Below are positions 1 to 6,393 of a stretch of DNA of 21,580 nt, one piece after another. The DNA is from a virus. How positions within the stretch are numbered: the first letter of the stretch is position 1; every line of letters begins with the position of its first letter. Where the stretch lies: positions 1 to 21,580 of the IMG/VR virus record IMGVR_UViG_3300017917_000802; one strand, given 5' to 3'. Below the pieces are notes generated by a model. The model made no database searches, was not told where the DNA came from, and saw only the letters and a list, made by a program, of their open reading frames with translations. A program made the translations under genes and the position numbers.

Positions 1-1440
1 CAATAAACGACGAACGTTTACTCTATCTAATGATGTAGCTTTACGTTGTAATGTCTTTTGACCAAATACTACAACACCTTCACCAGGGAATGTAGCTAAT
101 GGGTTAACATTTGCATTGTATAAAGAATCACGATCTGCATGAGATAATTTTCTTTCAGCTCTTAATACTGAAGGAACACCACCACGGTTTAAACCTGCTG
201 GAGCAAACCATTCAGCACCAACTTGATCGTTGAATGCTAATACACCACCCATAATAGTTGATGCAGGAGCCCAAATATTCTTACCTAAGTTAGAGTTATA
301 TAATTGAATCCAAGGATAGTATGTAGCGGCATAGTTGCTAGATTGACCAGCAGCTGTGTTTGTAGCAGCTGAAATTGAAGTACCATATACACCTGAGTGG
401 ATAGGAGCAAAAGCATCACCTCTAGCTTCAGCAACTGAAATTACTGTTGCAGCAGCAGCGCTATCTAAACCTACAGCTGGAGCTAACAATACGTTAAATT
501 TATATTCATCTTTATTTGTTAATAAAGCTAATGCTGTGTTATAATCAGCTACGCTAAATCCTTCCATGTTAGCTGCAGTCATATTTTCGTTCATTAATTG
601 AACTGTTGTTGTTGCAGCAACACCACCTGCAAATGAACCACCATAAGAACCACTACCTATAGCTGGTAAACTACCGCTATATGAAGCTGCTTTGAAATTA
701 CCGTTATTATCGATAGAGTCTACTTGTGGAGTTGTAACAGATGCTACACGTACATATTGAGAAGCATTAGCATAAGATCCTGTAATTGCTACGAATGCAT
801 TACCATCACTATCTACAGCATATACTGGTTTTGAATCACCAATTACACGAGAGATATAGTTAGGTAAAGCTGGATCTAATGATAAGTTAGCCCATGTTTC
901 AAGATAATTCTTTTGAGAATCGTTGTCGTCACCACGACGAACAACAATATTAAATGTACCACTACCAGTGTTTACAGTTGTAACTTCCCAACGAACGTTA
1001 GTTGCAGTACCATTTGACAAAGCGCCATTTGATAAGCTACCTGTGTTGTTCATGATATTACCCCAAGCTAATGTTTCAAGTTGGAATGAAGACGTTGCAG
1101 GAGTAAGAGCTCCATAAGCAGTTACATTTGCTGTAGCATATGTTTGTGCATTTGTTGAACCGCTAACAACGCGAGTTACTAACAATGTGTTACCACCGTT
1201 TTGGAAAAACTCTCTGGCAGCAATAGAAGTTAAGTACTCATAATAATAGCTACCACTTTTGAAAGTAGAGCCGAATTTTGATAAGAATTCAGAATAAGAA
1301 GTTACATAGGTAGGAACAAAAGGACGACCTAATACTGTAGGACCTACAATAGCTGTCGCAGTACCCTCAATACCTCTCTGCACTAAACTTTGATCTGATT
1401 CATTCTGGAATACACCAGGAGAAATGATTTTTTCGCTCAT
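1..1440 (-). CDS. Contractile tail sheath protein, T4 gp18 type (3' end cut by window)
   Basis: Forms the contractile sheath around the tail tube. I translated the minus strand from the ATG at 1438-1440: 480 codons are visible and open to base 1, so the C-terminus is missing. The N-terminus begins MSEKIISPGVFQNES, the usual sheath start (xxSPGV.xxE). Further on come REFFQNGGNTLLVTRV (about residues 76-91), a variable inserted domain (about 100-340), and the conserved C-terminal part: WAPASTIMGG, WFAPAGLNRGG (about 405-415), VVVFGQKTLQ and LDRVNVRRLL at the window edge. In this family only the last tens of residues normally follow that motif. No Shine-Dalgarno is seen; the 5' flank is A-rich (AACATAAAAA before ATG). 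It is the last gene of the block here. Family assignment is firm; the exact phage group is not. Confidence 0.94.
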   Translation of the reverse strand, partial: MSEKIISPGVFQNESDQSLVQRGIEGTATAIVGPTVLGRPFVPTYVTSYSEFLSKFGSTFKSGSYYYEYLTSIAAREFFQNGGNTLLVTRVVSGSTNAQTYATANVTAYGALTPATSSFQLETLAWGNIMNNTGSLSNGALSNGTATNVRWEVTTVNTGSGTFNIVVRRGDDNDSQKNYLETWANLSLDPALPNYISRVIGDSKPVYAVDSDGNAFVAITGSYANASQYVRVASVTTPQVDSIDNNGNFKAASYSGSLPAIGSGSYGGSFAGGVAATTTVQLMNENMTAANMEGFSVADYNTALALLTNKDEYKFNVLLAPAVGLDSAAAATVISVAEARGDAFAPIHSGVYGTSISAATNTAAGQSSNYAATYYPWIQLYNSNLGKNIWAPASTIMGGVLAFNDQVGAEWFAPAGLNRGGVPSVLRAERKLSHADRDSLYNANVNPLATFPGEGVVVFGQKTLQRKATSLDRVNVRRLL

Positions 1441-1482
1441 TTTTTATGTTATTTTTTGGAATTTTAATAGGATTGACCTAAT

Positions 1483-1490
1483 AATAAATA
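1483..1490 (+). promoter_or_regulatory. NATAAATA-like octamer in the 75-bp gap before the sheath gene
   Basis: The 1441-1515 gap holds no ORF. It contains AATAAATA on the plus strand (TATTTATT on the coding strand). This is 7/8 identical to octamers in four other intergenic gaps of the window. A transcription role is inferred only; AT-rich DNA makes chance matches easy. Confidence 0.2.
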
Positions 1491-1515
1491 TCCAAAAACC
1501 ATCATAAAACGCGAA

Positions 1516-1785
1516 TTACTGTTGAACAGGGGTAATGTCTCCAGTTTCAGGATTGATTGCGCCGTTTCCGTATTTTTCTTGCAATGATTTAACTAGTTCC
1601 GTTTCTTTCTGTTCAATTGTTTTTAAATCAGATACTAAACCTTTTTTCTCTTCTTGTAATTTTTCAATTGATTCTTGAAATGTTAAAATTTGTGTCTCAG
1701 CAACACCCATTTCAAATACGATTTGGTTGTATTTTGATTGTAAATCTTTAACGGACTGTAATTCTTCAGGAGTTAATTGTGCCAT
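1516..1785 (-). CDS. Small coiled-coil protein, function unknown
   Basis: 89 residues from ATG 1783-1785 to TAA 1516-1518. Residues about 5-70 have heptad-like spacing of Leu/Ile/Val with many Glu, Lys and Gln (for example LQSKYNQIVFEMGV, then SIEKLQEEKKGLVSDLKTI), predicting one long helix or coiled coil. The end is a short Gly/Pro-rich tail (NPETGDITPVQQ). There are no Cys residues and no signal peptide. It lies between the zinc-motif gene and the sheath gene, with gaps of 14 and 75 bp, and has an A-rich 5' flank (TAAAATAAATAAACGTT before ATG). Small helical proteins are common in structural blocks of aquatic phages; it could be a tail accessory or chaperone-like protein, but nothing identifies the job. 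Confidence 0.75.
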   Translation of the reverse strand: MAQLTPEELQSVKDLQSKYNQIVFEMGVAETQILTFQESIEKLQEEKKGLVSDLKTIEQKETELVKSLQEKYGNGAINPETGDITPVQQ

Positions 1786-1799
1786 AACGTTTATTTATT

Positions 1800-2030
1800 T
1801 TATTGTAACCATTTTTTACCAGGACATGCATTAGGTCCTGCGGGGCTAAACACTTTTTTTCCAAGTGGACAACCACACAAACCGCATGTATCTATATTTA
1901 GTACTTTGATGAAATCTCTATGTTCACAACTATCGCATACATTCATGCGTTGTTCAGCTAACAGTTTTTGTTCAGGCGTAGGATTTTCTGCACGAACCCA
2001 CGCCTGAAATATTTCTGTAAGTTTATTCAT
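1800..2030 (-). CDS. Small Cys-rich putative zinc-binding protein
   Basis: 76 residues using the ATG at 2028-2030; a TTG one codon upstream (2033) is an alternative. The N-terminal 30 residues look helical (MNKLTEIFQAWVRAENPTPEQKLLAEQRMNV, split here as about 18 plus 13 residues by the Pro pair). Then come CDSC (Cys32, Cys35), CGLCGC (Cys49, Cys52, Cys54) and a final ACPGKKW (Cys69). Two CxxC knuckles about 14 residues apart fit a zinc ribbon, with the extra Cys as spare ligands. Its start overlaps the end of the 153-residue gene by 8 bp, suggesting translational coupling. It is one of the few Cys-containing proteins in a block otherwise almost free of Cys. A regulator, nucleic-acid binder or assembly factor is possible; no function can be assigned. 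Confidence 0.75.
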   Translation of the reverse strand: MNKLTEIFQAWVRAENPTPEQKLLAEQRMNVCDSCEHRDFIKVLNIDTCGLCGCPLGKKVFSPAGPNACPGKKWLQ

Positions 2031-2484
2031 CAACTTTGATTAGTTTGAAGAATACAGGATAGTTGTCAGATGACTCTATACTTTCTAATTCTTCAAGTTT
2101 AAAACCTTTGTGCTCGATTTCGCGAGTTTCATCTAATAATGAATTAAATTCATTTTGAAATTCAACCATTTTAGGATTTAATTCTTGCGAAACTGTATTG
2201 CCTTCTTCGTCTTTAACTATATTGATATAAAAAGGAATACTAATATTACCTTGTTCATCAGTTTCACCATATTTTTTAATTAAATCGTTTTTAACTAATT
2301 CAATGGCTTCTTTTTCAGTAGTTACTTTTTTAGACAAATCGGTTAACCAATACTTAGTTGTAAGTTTAACTTTTTCACTTAACAAACCATTAGATAGTTT
2401 TTCACCTGTTGATTGGTTAATAGCACCATTCAATTCAGTATCTAACTGATAGAATTCAGATAGTTTTAAAGTGATTTTTTCCAT
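2023..2484 (-). CDS. Conserved-type hypothetical protein, possibly DUF1617-like
   Basis: 153 residues, ATG at 2482-2484, TAA at 2023-2025. Mostly charged, predicted helical, with no Cys or membrane segment. Recognisable pattern: KLSEFYQLDTELNG near the start, KYWLTDLSKKV (about 44-54), then NDLIKKYGETDEQGNISIP (about 66-84), EFQNEFNSLLDE (about 108-119) and FKLEELESIE. The sequence order (ligand-free helix, DLIKKYGE..GNI.IP, then EF..E...LL..E) reminds me of DUF1617-type phage proteins of unknown function; this is recalled, not searched. It follows the membrane-protein gene after 3 bp and overlaps the zinc-motif gene. Confidence 0.78.
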   Translation of the reverse strand: MEKITLKLSEFYQLDTELNGAINQSTGEKLSNGLLSEKVKLTTKYWLTDLSKKVTTEKEAIELVKNDLIKKYGETDEQGNISIPFYINIVKDEEGNTVSQELNPKMVEFQNEFNSLLDETREIEHKGFKLEELESIESSDNYPVFFKLIKVDE

Positions 2485-2487
2485 AAA

Positions 2488-2724
2488 TTACTTCTTAGTT
2501 TTTTTAGGAGCGTTTGTTTTTGCTTTTGGAGCTGTAGTTTTTTTAGCTTTAGGAGCTTTAGCAACTTCAGTTTCAACTTTAGCAACTACTTCTTTAACTT
2601 CTTCAACTACTGGTGCAATTGTTGTTTCAACTTTCTCAATAGTTTCAGAGATTTGTTTCTTGTTGTTGTTAATAATAAGAGCAATACCTGCTGCTACTAA
2701 TACAACGATAATTAATAATAACAT
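2488..2724 (-). CDS. Small single-pass membrane protein with Lys/Ala/Pro-rich tail
   Basis: 78 residues if started at ATG 2722-2724, chosen because it puts the hydrophobic segment at the very N-terminus; an in-frame upstream start near 2781 would add 19 residues encoded in what looks like leader DNA. Residues about 1-18 (MLLLIIVVLVAAGIALII) form a transmembrane helix without a cleavage site. Residues about 19-55 form an amphipathic Glu/Val/Lys helix (EEVKEVVAKVETEV). The last 25 residues are a basic histone H1-like tail of Lys, Ala, Pro and Thr (APKAKKTTAPKAK). It could be a membrane-anchored accessory or lysis-associated protein, but it lacks clear holin or spanin signs. The basic tail could contact DNA or the cell envelope. 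Confidence 0.72.
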   Translation of the reverse strand: MLLLIIVVLVAAGIALIINNNKKQISETIEKVETTIAPVVEEVKEVVAKVETEVAKAPKAKKTTAPKAKTNAPKKTKK

Positions 2725-2748
2725 ATTTTGATTTATTTGTTTACTGTA

Positions 2749-2756
2749 TATAAATA
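2749..2756 (+). promoter_or_regulatory. TATAAATA octamer in the gap before the membrane-protein gene
   Basis: The plus strand reads TATATAAATATATA around this site; the coding strand reads ATATATTTATATA, about 25-35 bp upstream of the ATG at 2724. It is the same core as in gaps at 6386, 8792 and 20692. TATAAATA is the T4 late-promoter octamer, but it is antisense to the genes here, so any promoter role is speculative. Confidence 0.25.
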
Positions 2757-2788
2757 TATAACAGAAATAGGAGACAACCAAATTTCTA

Positions 2789-2983
2789 TTAATAGGTTAC
2801 TCCATCTTCTTCCTGTGATGCTTTATATTGGCGTCCCGTTGTGTCTGCTGCTTGCAATTCTGCTGCTTTAGCTACGCATTCACTATACACATCAAATTCA
2901 TAAATTGGATCTGTTGGGTGTAAACGAGCTACCCATATTTGGTCAAGGCCAGGGATAAATTGCATCAATACTATATATTTCAT
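2789..2983 (-). CDS. Small hypothetical protein
   Basis: 64 residues, ATG 2981-2983, TAA 2789-2791. It starts MKYIVLMQFIPG, a beta strand, followed by WVARLHPTDPIYEFDVYSEC and an Ala-rich helix (VAKAAELQAAD). One Cys, no membrane segment or signal. It lies 5 bp downstream of the DUF7936-like gene, so it is probably co-transcribed with it. Start flank TTTGAAAACTAAATAAT is A-rich with no Shine-Dalgarno. A function is not recognisable; it is kept because it is tightly packed between two supported genes and has ordinary protein composition. Confidence 0.68.
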   Translation of the reverse strand: MKYIVLMQFIPGLDQIWVARLHPTDPIYEFDVYSECVAKAAELQAADTTGRQYKASQEEDGVTY

Positions 2984-2988
2984 ATTAT

Positions 2989-3306
2989 TTAGTTTTCAAA
3001 AGGTAAAGCAAGATTGATTGTTGGATGTAAAGCTTCATCTATTTCTTCAGATAATTCACTTTTTACTGCATCAAAATCAACTGATCCTGTTAACCAACTT
3101 AATACTTGGTCTTTAGTAAGATTTTCAAAAGCTGTAAAATCAGTGTCAGATGCTGCTGGTAAAACGTGACCTCCTGTTTTGTAATAGTATTTACCTTCAT
3201 GTAAACAATCTACTTTCCAATAAACTTTTTTTACGGCATTGGTTAAACCATCTTTTGATGGATATATATCCATGTGTGTTATCAAAATGTTAAATGTTTT
3301 TTCCAT
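2989..3306 (-). CDS. DUF7936-like phage hypothetical protein
   Basis: 105 residues, ATG 3304-3306. It shows the order of features I recall for a small protein found near fibre genes in many aquatic phages (DUF7936 type): an early beta strand with ITHMDIYPSKDGLTNAV, a strand with VYWKVDCLHEGKYYY, the LPAASDTDFTAFENLTKDQV segment (about 49-68) leading to LSWLTG, an acidic helix (SELSEEIDEAL) and a C-terminal P..NLALPFE close to the usual PP.....PLPW ending. Its biochemical role is unknown. It sits directly after the last fibre gene with a 32-bp AT-rich gap (3307-3338). Family naming is from memory. Confidence 0.78.
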   Translation of the reverse strand: MEKTFNILITHMDIYPSKDGLTNAVKKVYWKVDCLHEGKYYYKTGGHVLPAASDTDFTAFENLTKDQVLSWLTGSVDFDAVKSELSEEIDEALHPTINLALPFEN

Positions 3307-3338
3307 TATTTTGTTTTTTATTTAGTTTTTAAATTTTA

Positions 3339-4247
3339 TTAGTTCATTCTATTCAGTTTAAGTACTCTAATATTAATATTATTTTGAGAATACCCTGAAT
3401 TGTTTGTAAAGACTATATTAAAGGCTCCACTATTATTTGAGTTAGAACTTACTGACCACCCTGTAGATGTAGAAGTAGACACATTATTATCATTTGTTGA
3501 TCCGTCTGAAAAGAAGTGAGCAAATCCAGTAGCAAAAGCCCTTACGTTTGTACCAGAAGGGGCATATAAACCAACAATATCATATAGATAAGAACTCATA
3601 TATTCATATAATACTTGAGATATTGAAAGTGAGACTGAGGCGCCATTACTTACACCTCCACTATAAGTATAAAATGAATAAAGTGTATTACCCTGAGTGT
3701 CTATATAACCATTTCTTCCATTTTGGTTTAAAACCATTATATTGTTAAATCCAGTTGCGGCTCCGGCGGTTACAGAAGCATTTCTAAATGTCATATTTCC
3801 AGAACCATCAAAAAACATTTGTTGGGCAAATGATGTTGTAGTACCTATCCAGTTAGTTCCATTGTAATAAACATTGTTTCCTAAAAACATTGAATTATCA
3901 TCAGTTCTACCGGTTATGAATACTCCATAAGAACCCATTTGTACAGGTCGCCAACTACTACCCCATCCACTTGGAGTGGTCCCTACTCCAACAATTCCAC
4001 TACCACTAACAAATAATGAGTTTGATCCTACTTGGAGTTGTGTTGAATTTGATGAGCTAATGTAAGTACTACCTGTAATGTTAGTATTACCATTAATGTT
4101 AGTAGTACCTACAATACTACCACTTACAGCTAAACTACCTGTAACAGTAGTGTTACCTGTAAAGCTAGTAATGCCTATAATAGTATTAGGTGTACTACCA
4201 CTTAATACCATTGATCCTGTTACGTTTAAATTCTGTAATAACTTCAT
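3339..4247 (-). CDS. Tail fibre protein without S74 chaperone
   Basis: 302 residues, ATG 4245-4247. Residues 1-85 are the fibre shaft vocabulary: repeated TGS/SGS turns (NVTGSMVLSGS, TVTGSLAVSGSIVG), then ITGSTYISSSNSTQLQVG, which matches the start of the 345-residue neighbour closely. Residues about 86-190 carry Gly/Asn/Trp-rich beta segments (WGSSWRPVQMGSYGVFITG). Residues about 200-302 form a distinct C-terminal domain (SLSISQVLYEYMSSYLYDI, later FATGFAHFF and ending NINIRVLKLNRMN) that could be a receptor-binding head. Unlike its three upstream neighbours it ends without an S/D-x-R-x-K chaperone motif. No Cys. It starts 5 bp after the previous stop and so belongs to the same operon. Structural role is well supported; receptor binding is inference. 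Confidence 0.85.
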   Translation of the reverse strand: MKLLQNLNVTGSMVLSGSTPNTIIGITSFTGNTTVTGSLAVSGSIVGTTNINGNTNITGSTYISSSNSTQLQVGSNSLFVSGSGIVGVGTTPSGWGSSWRPVQMGSYGVFITGRTDDNSMFLGNNVYYNGTNWIGTTTSFAQQMFFDGSGNMTFRNASVTAGAATGFNNIMVLNQNGRNGYIDTQGNTLYSFYTYSGGVSNGASVSLSISQVLYEYMSSYLYDIVGLYAPSGTNVRAFATGFAHFFSDGSTNDNNVSTSTSTGWSVSSNSNNSGAFNIVFTNNSGYSQNNINIRVLKLNRMN

Positions 4248-4252
4248 TTTAA

Positions 4253-5290
4253 TTATTTATTTTCTAGTTCTTGCACACGTGCTGTTAATTCTTGAATTGC
4301 TTTTACTAAGTAAGGTACTAAGTAATCAGAATAGTATGATTTTACATCACCTAATTCTTCATCTTGCCAAGAATTAAATACAGCGTCTGGTATTGCTTCT
4401 TCAATATTTTGTGCTGTAAATCCTGTTACCGTTATACTATTTTCTAATTCTCTTGTCCACTTAAATTTAATTGGGTTCAATTTCATTATAGCTTCTACAC
4501 CATTTTCAACATCTGCTACTTTTGTTTTAAGACGAGCATCTGAAGAATAAGCTGCCCAAGCGTTTGTTCCGTGTACTAATTGAACCCCACCACCAACTGA
4601 TGGGCCTCCCCTCCAGGTAAAATATACTGTTCTTCCAGTTCCACTAGCAGAATCAGTAGTTCTACCATTTTCAAACAATATTTGATTTGATGTATCGGCA
4701 TACCATACAGTTCTTGTATATGTTCCCTCTCCTGTTGCAAGATTATTTATAGTTCCAATCAATCCAATAGCTCCACCTGATTGTAAATTACCAGTTGACT
4801 TATCTGTTGAGGTTCCTGCTAATAGTGTTTGGCTTACTGTAACAATACCATTTTGATCAATCTTCATTCTTTCTGTTAAAGAACCATTACCTACGTTTGT
4901 TTTAAATGATAGACCACCACTATCTCCATAGTTAGTAGAAGCTCTTATAAAGTCAATAGATGCAGCATTACCTGCTAACGTTGTTGATCCATAACCTCCT
5001 CTAAGTCTACCATAATATTCACCAGCATTTTGAGGAGTATACATCATGTATAAAGAAGAACTATACATTTTCATATCAGCACCATAAATCTCTAAAGAAG
5101 CATATGGGGTGGTTGTTTTTATACCTATATCACCACTACTACTTACAAATAAAATATTTGAACCTACTTGAAATTGAGTATTATTAGATGAACTAATATA
5201 AGTGCTACCTGTAATACTAGTATTACCTACATATGATGTAGAACCTGATAGTAATAGTGATCCTGATATTATTGGTGAATCTATAATCAT
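4253..5290 (-). CDS. Tail fibre protein with C-terminal peptidase S74 chaperone (345 aa)
   Basis: ATG 5288-5290, one base after the stop of the 361-residue gene. Residues 1-60 are TGS/SGS shaft turns, including ITGSTYISSSNNTQFQVGSN, shared with the 302-residue gene. Residues about 60-245 are Gly-rich beta structure with LTERMKID (about 138-145), the ERM(R/K)I motif common just upstream of S74 domains. Residues about 249-345 are the S74 intramolecular chaperone: SSDARLKTKV with Ser250 and Lys255 as the expected catalytic dyad, LNPIKFKWT, FTAQNIEEAIPDAV, and a closing coiled coil (LVPYLVKAIQELTARVQELENK, positions 324-345). In this family the domain trimerises, assists folding and then cuts itself off in front of the Ser. 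No Cys. Confidence 0.9.
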   Translation of the reverse strand: MIIDSPIISGSLLLSGSTSYVGNTSITGSTYISSSNNTQFQVGSNILFVSSSGDIGIKTTTPYASLEIYGADMKMYSSSLYMMYTPQNAGEYYGRLRGGYGSTTLAGNAASIDFIRASTNYGDSGGLSFKTNVGNGSLTERMKIDQNGIVTVSQTLLAGTSTDKSTGNLQSGGAIGLIGTINNLATGEGTYTRTVWYADTSNQILFENGRTTDSASGTGRTVYFTWRGGPSVGGGVQLVHGTNAWAAYSSDARLKTKVADVENGVEAIMKLNPIKFKWTRELENSITVTGFTAQNIEEAIPDAVFNSWQDEELGDVKSYYSDYLVPYLVKAIQELTARVQELENK

Positions 5291-5291
5291 T

Positions 5292-6377
5292 TTATTTGTT
5301 TTTTAACTCGTCTATTTCTGCTTTTAATTCTTGGATTGCTTTTACTAATATTGCCATTACTGCTCTATCTTGAACAGTTAATGTACCATCTGCCATTTTA
5401 CCTACTGCCTCTGGAAAATCTTTTTCAATTGACTGAGCAATAGTAGATATATAAACATTTTCTTTGTCTAAATCAGTTTTTTCATTCCATTTAAAATAAA
5501 CAGGTTCAAAATTCATTATTTTATCCAATGCATTTTCTACTGGCTTAATAACATTTTTTAATATTCTATCTGACGAAGCCGTTATGTTACCACTTGCATC
5601 AGTTGTTAAAGTACCTGATCCATAACCTGATAATCTTGCTAAATAGTTTATTGACCAACGAGAACCATTTACTGCCATATTCCAAGTAACATAACCGCCA
5701 CTCCCGTCATTAAGTCTATATCCATTAGAATATATACTACCATTAGCTTGTATAACTCCCGTTCCCGCATCTGTCGTGGTCCCTATTAATACATTACCCC
5801 CACTTGTAATACGCATTCTTTCAGTAAGTGTACCTCCGGTTGCTGTTTGGAATACCATATTAGCTCCATCAGCATTTCCATCTAAATAGGTTCCAATTCC
5901 TGATACATTTACACCCTGATTAACTCCATATACTCCAGTAACTCTAGCTGTTGACGCACCAGTATTAGATTCTAGTAATAGGTTACCAGTACCAACCCCA
6001 GATGTGGTGGCTTTTACTCTTATATGGGCATCATTGTTTGCTACCTGTACATCTAAAGGATAAATTGGATTTGTTGTTCCTATACCTACTTTACTACTAC
6101 TGCTTATAAAAAAAGCACCACTATTAACATTCAAAGCAGTTGATGAACCACTAATCAATACAGAACCTGTAAATTGTTGAGTGTTAGAAGATAAGTTTCC
6201 GAATATATTAGATCCTGAATTATAGCTGATAGATGAAGTTACAGTTTGTACAACTAATGTTTGTGCAGTAATAGTACTGTTAGTAGTTATTGATCCACTC
6301 ATAGTCAAACTACCAGACAATATAGAACTACCTACAACTGTTAGCGAACCTGTGATATTTGCGTTATTGATTAACAT
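5292..6377 (-). CDS. Tail fibre protein with C-terminal peptidase S74 chaperone (361 aa)
   Basis: ATG 6375-6377, preceded by TATTTATATATAACTT with no Shine-Dalgarno. Residues 1-35 are short TGS/SGS turns; residues 36-78 are the recurrent module with ITAQTLVVQTVTSS, SGSNIFGN and FTGSVLISGS. Residues about 90-250 include VGIGTTNP and LTERMRIT (about 184-191), typical of proteins ending in S74. The chaperone domain is residues about 267-361: SSDRILKNVI with Ser269 and Lys274 as the likely dyad, NFEPVYFKWN, STIAQSIEKDFPEAV and a C-terminal coiled coil (LVKAIQELKAEIDELKNK). The mature product would be about 268 residues if cleavage happens as in other S74 proteins. One of three consecutive S74 genes, each with a different central region. 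Confidence 0.9.
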   Translation of the reverse strand: MLINNANITGSLTVVGSSILSGSLTMSGSITTNSTITAQTLVVQTVTSSISYNSGSNIFGNLSSNTQQFTGSVLISGSSTALNVNSGAFFISSSSKVGIGTTNPIYPLDVQVANNDAHIRVKATTSGVGTGNLLLESNTGASTARVTGVYGVNQGVNVSGIGTYLDGNADGANMVFQTATGGTLTERMRITSGGNVLIGTTTDAGTGVIQANGSIYSNGYRLNDGSGGYVTWNMAVNGSRWSINYLARLSGYGSGTLTTDASGNITASSDRILKNVIKPVENALDKIMNFEPVYFKWNEKTDLDKENVYISTIAQSIEKDFPEAVGKMADGTLTVQDRAVMAILVKAIQELKAEIDELKNK

Positions 6378-6385
6378 AAGTTATA

Positions 6386-6393
6386 TATAAATA
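6386..6393 (+). promoter_or_regulatory. TATAAATA octamer in the 16-bp gap before the 361-aa fibre gene
   Basis: The gap 6378-6393 reads AAGTTATATATAAATA on the plus strand. The octamer core matches those at 2749, 8792 and 20692. It lies only 8 bp from the ATG, which argues against a promoter for this gene and may simply reflect AT-rich initiation DNA. Confidence 0.18.

Noticed and set aside
3339-4247. Hidden S74 domain at the end of the 302-residue fibre
   Set aside because: No S-D-x-R-x-K motif, no IAQ/FTAQ segment and no terminal coiled coil; it ends NINIRVLKLNRMN.
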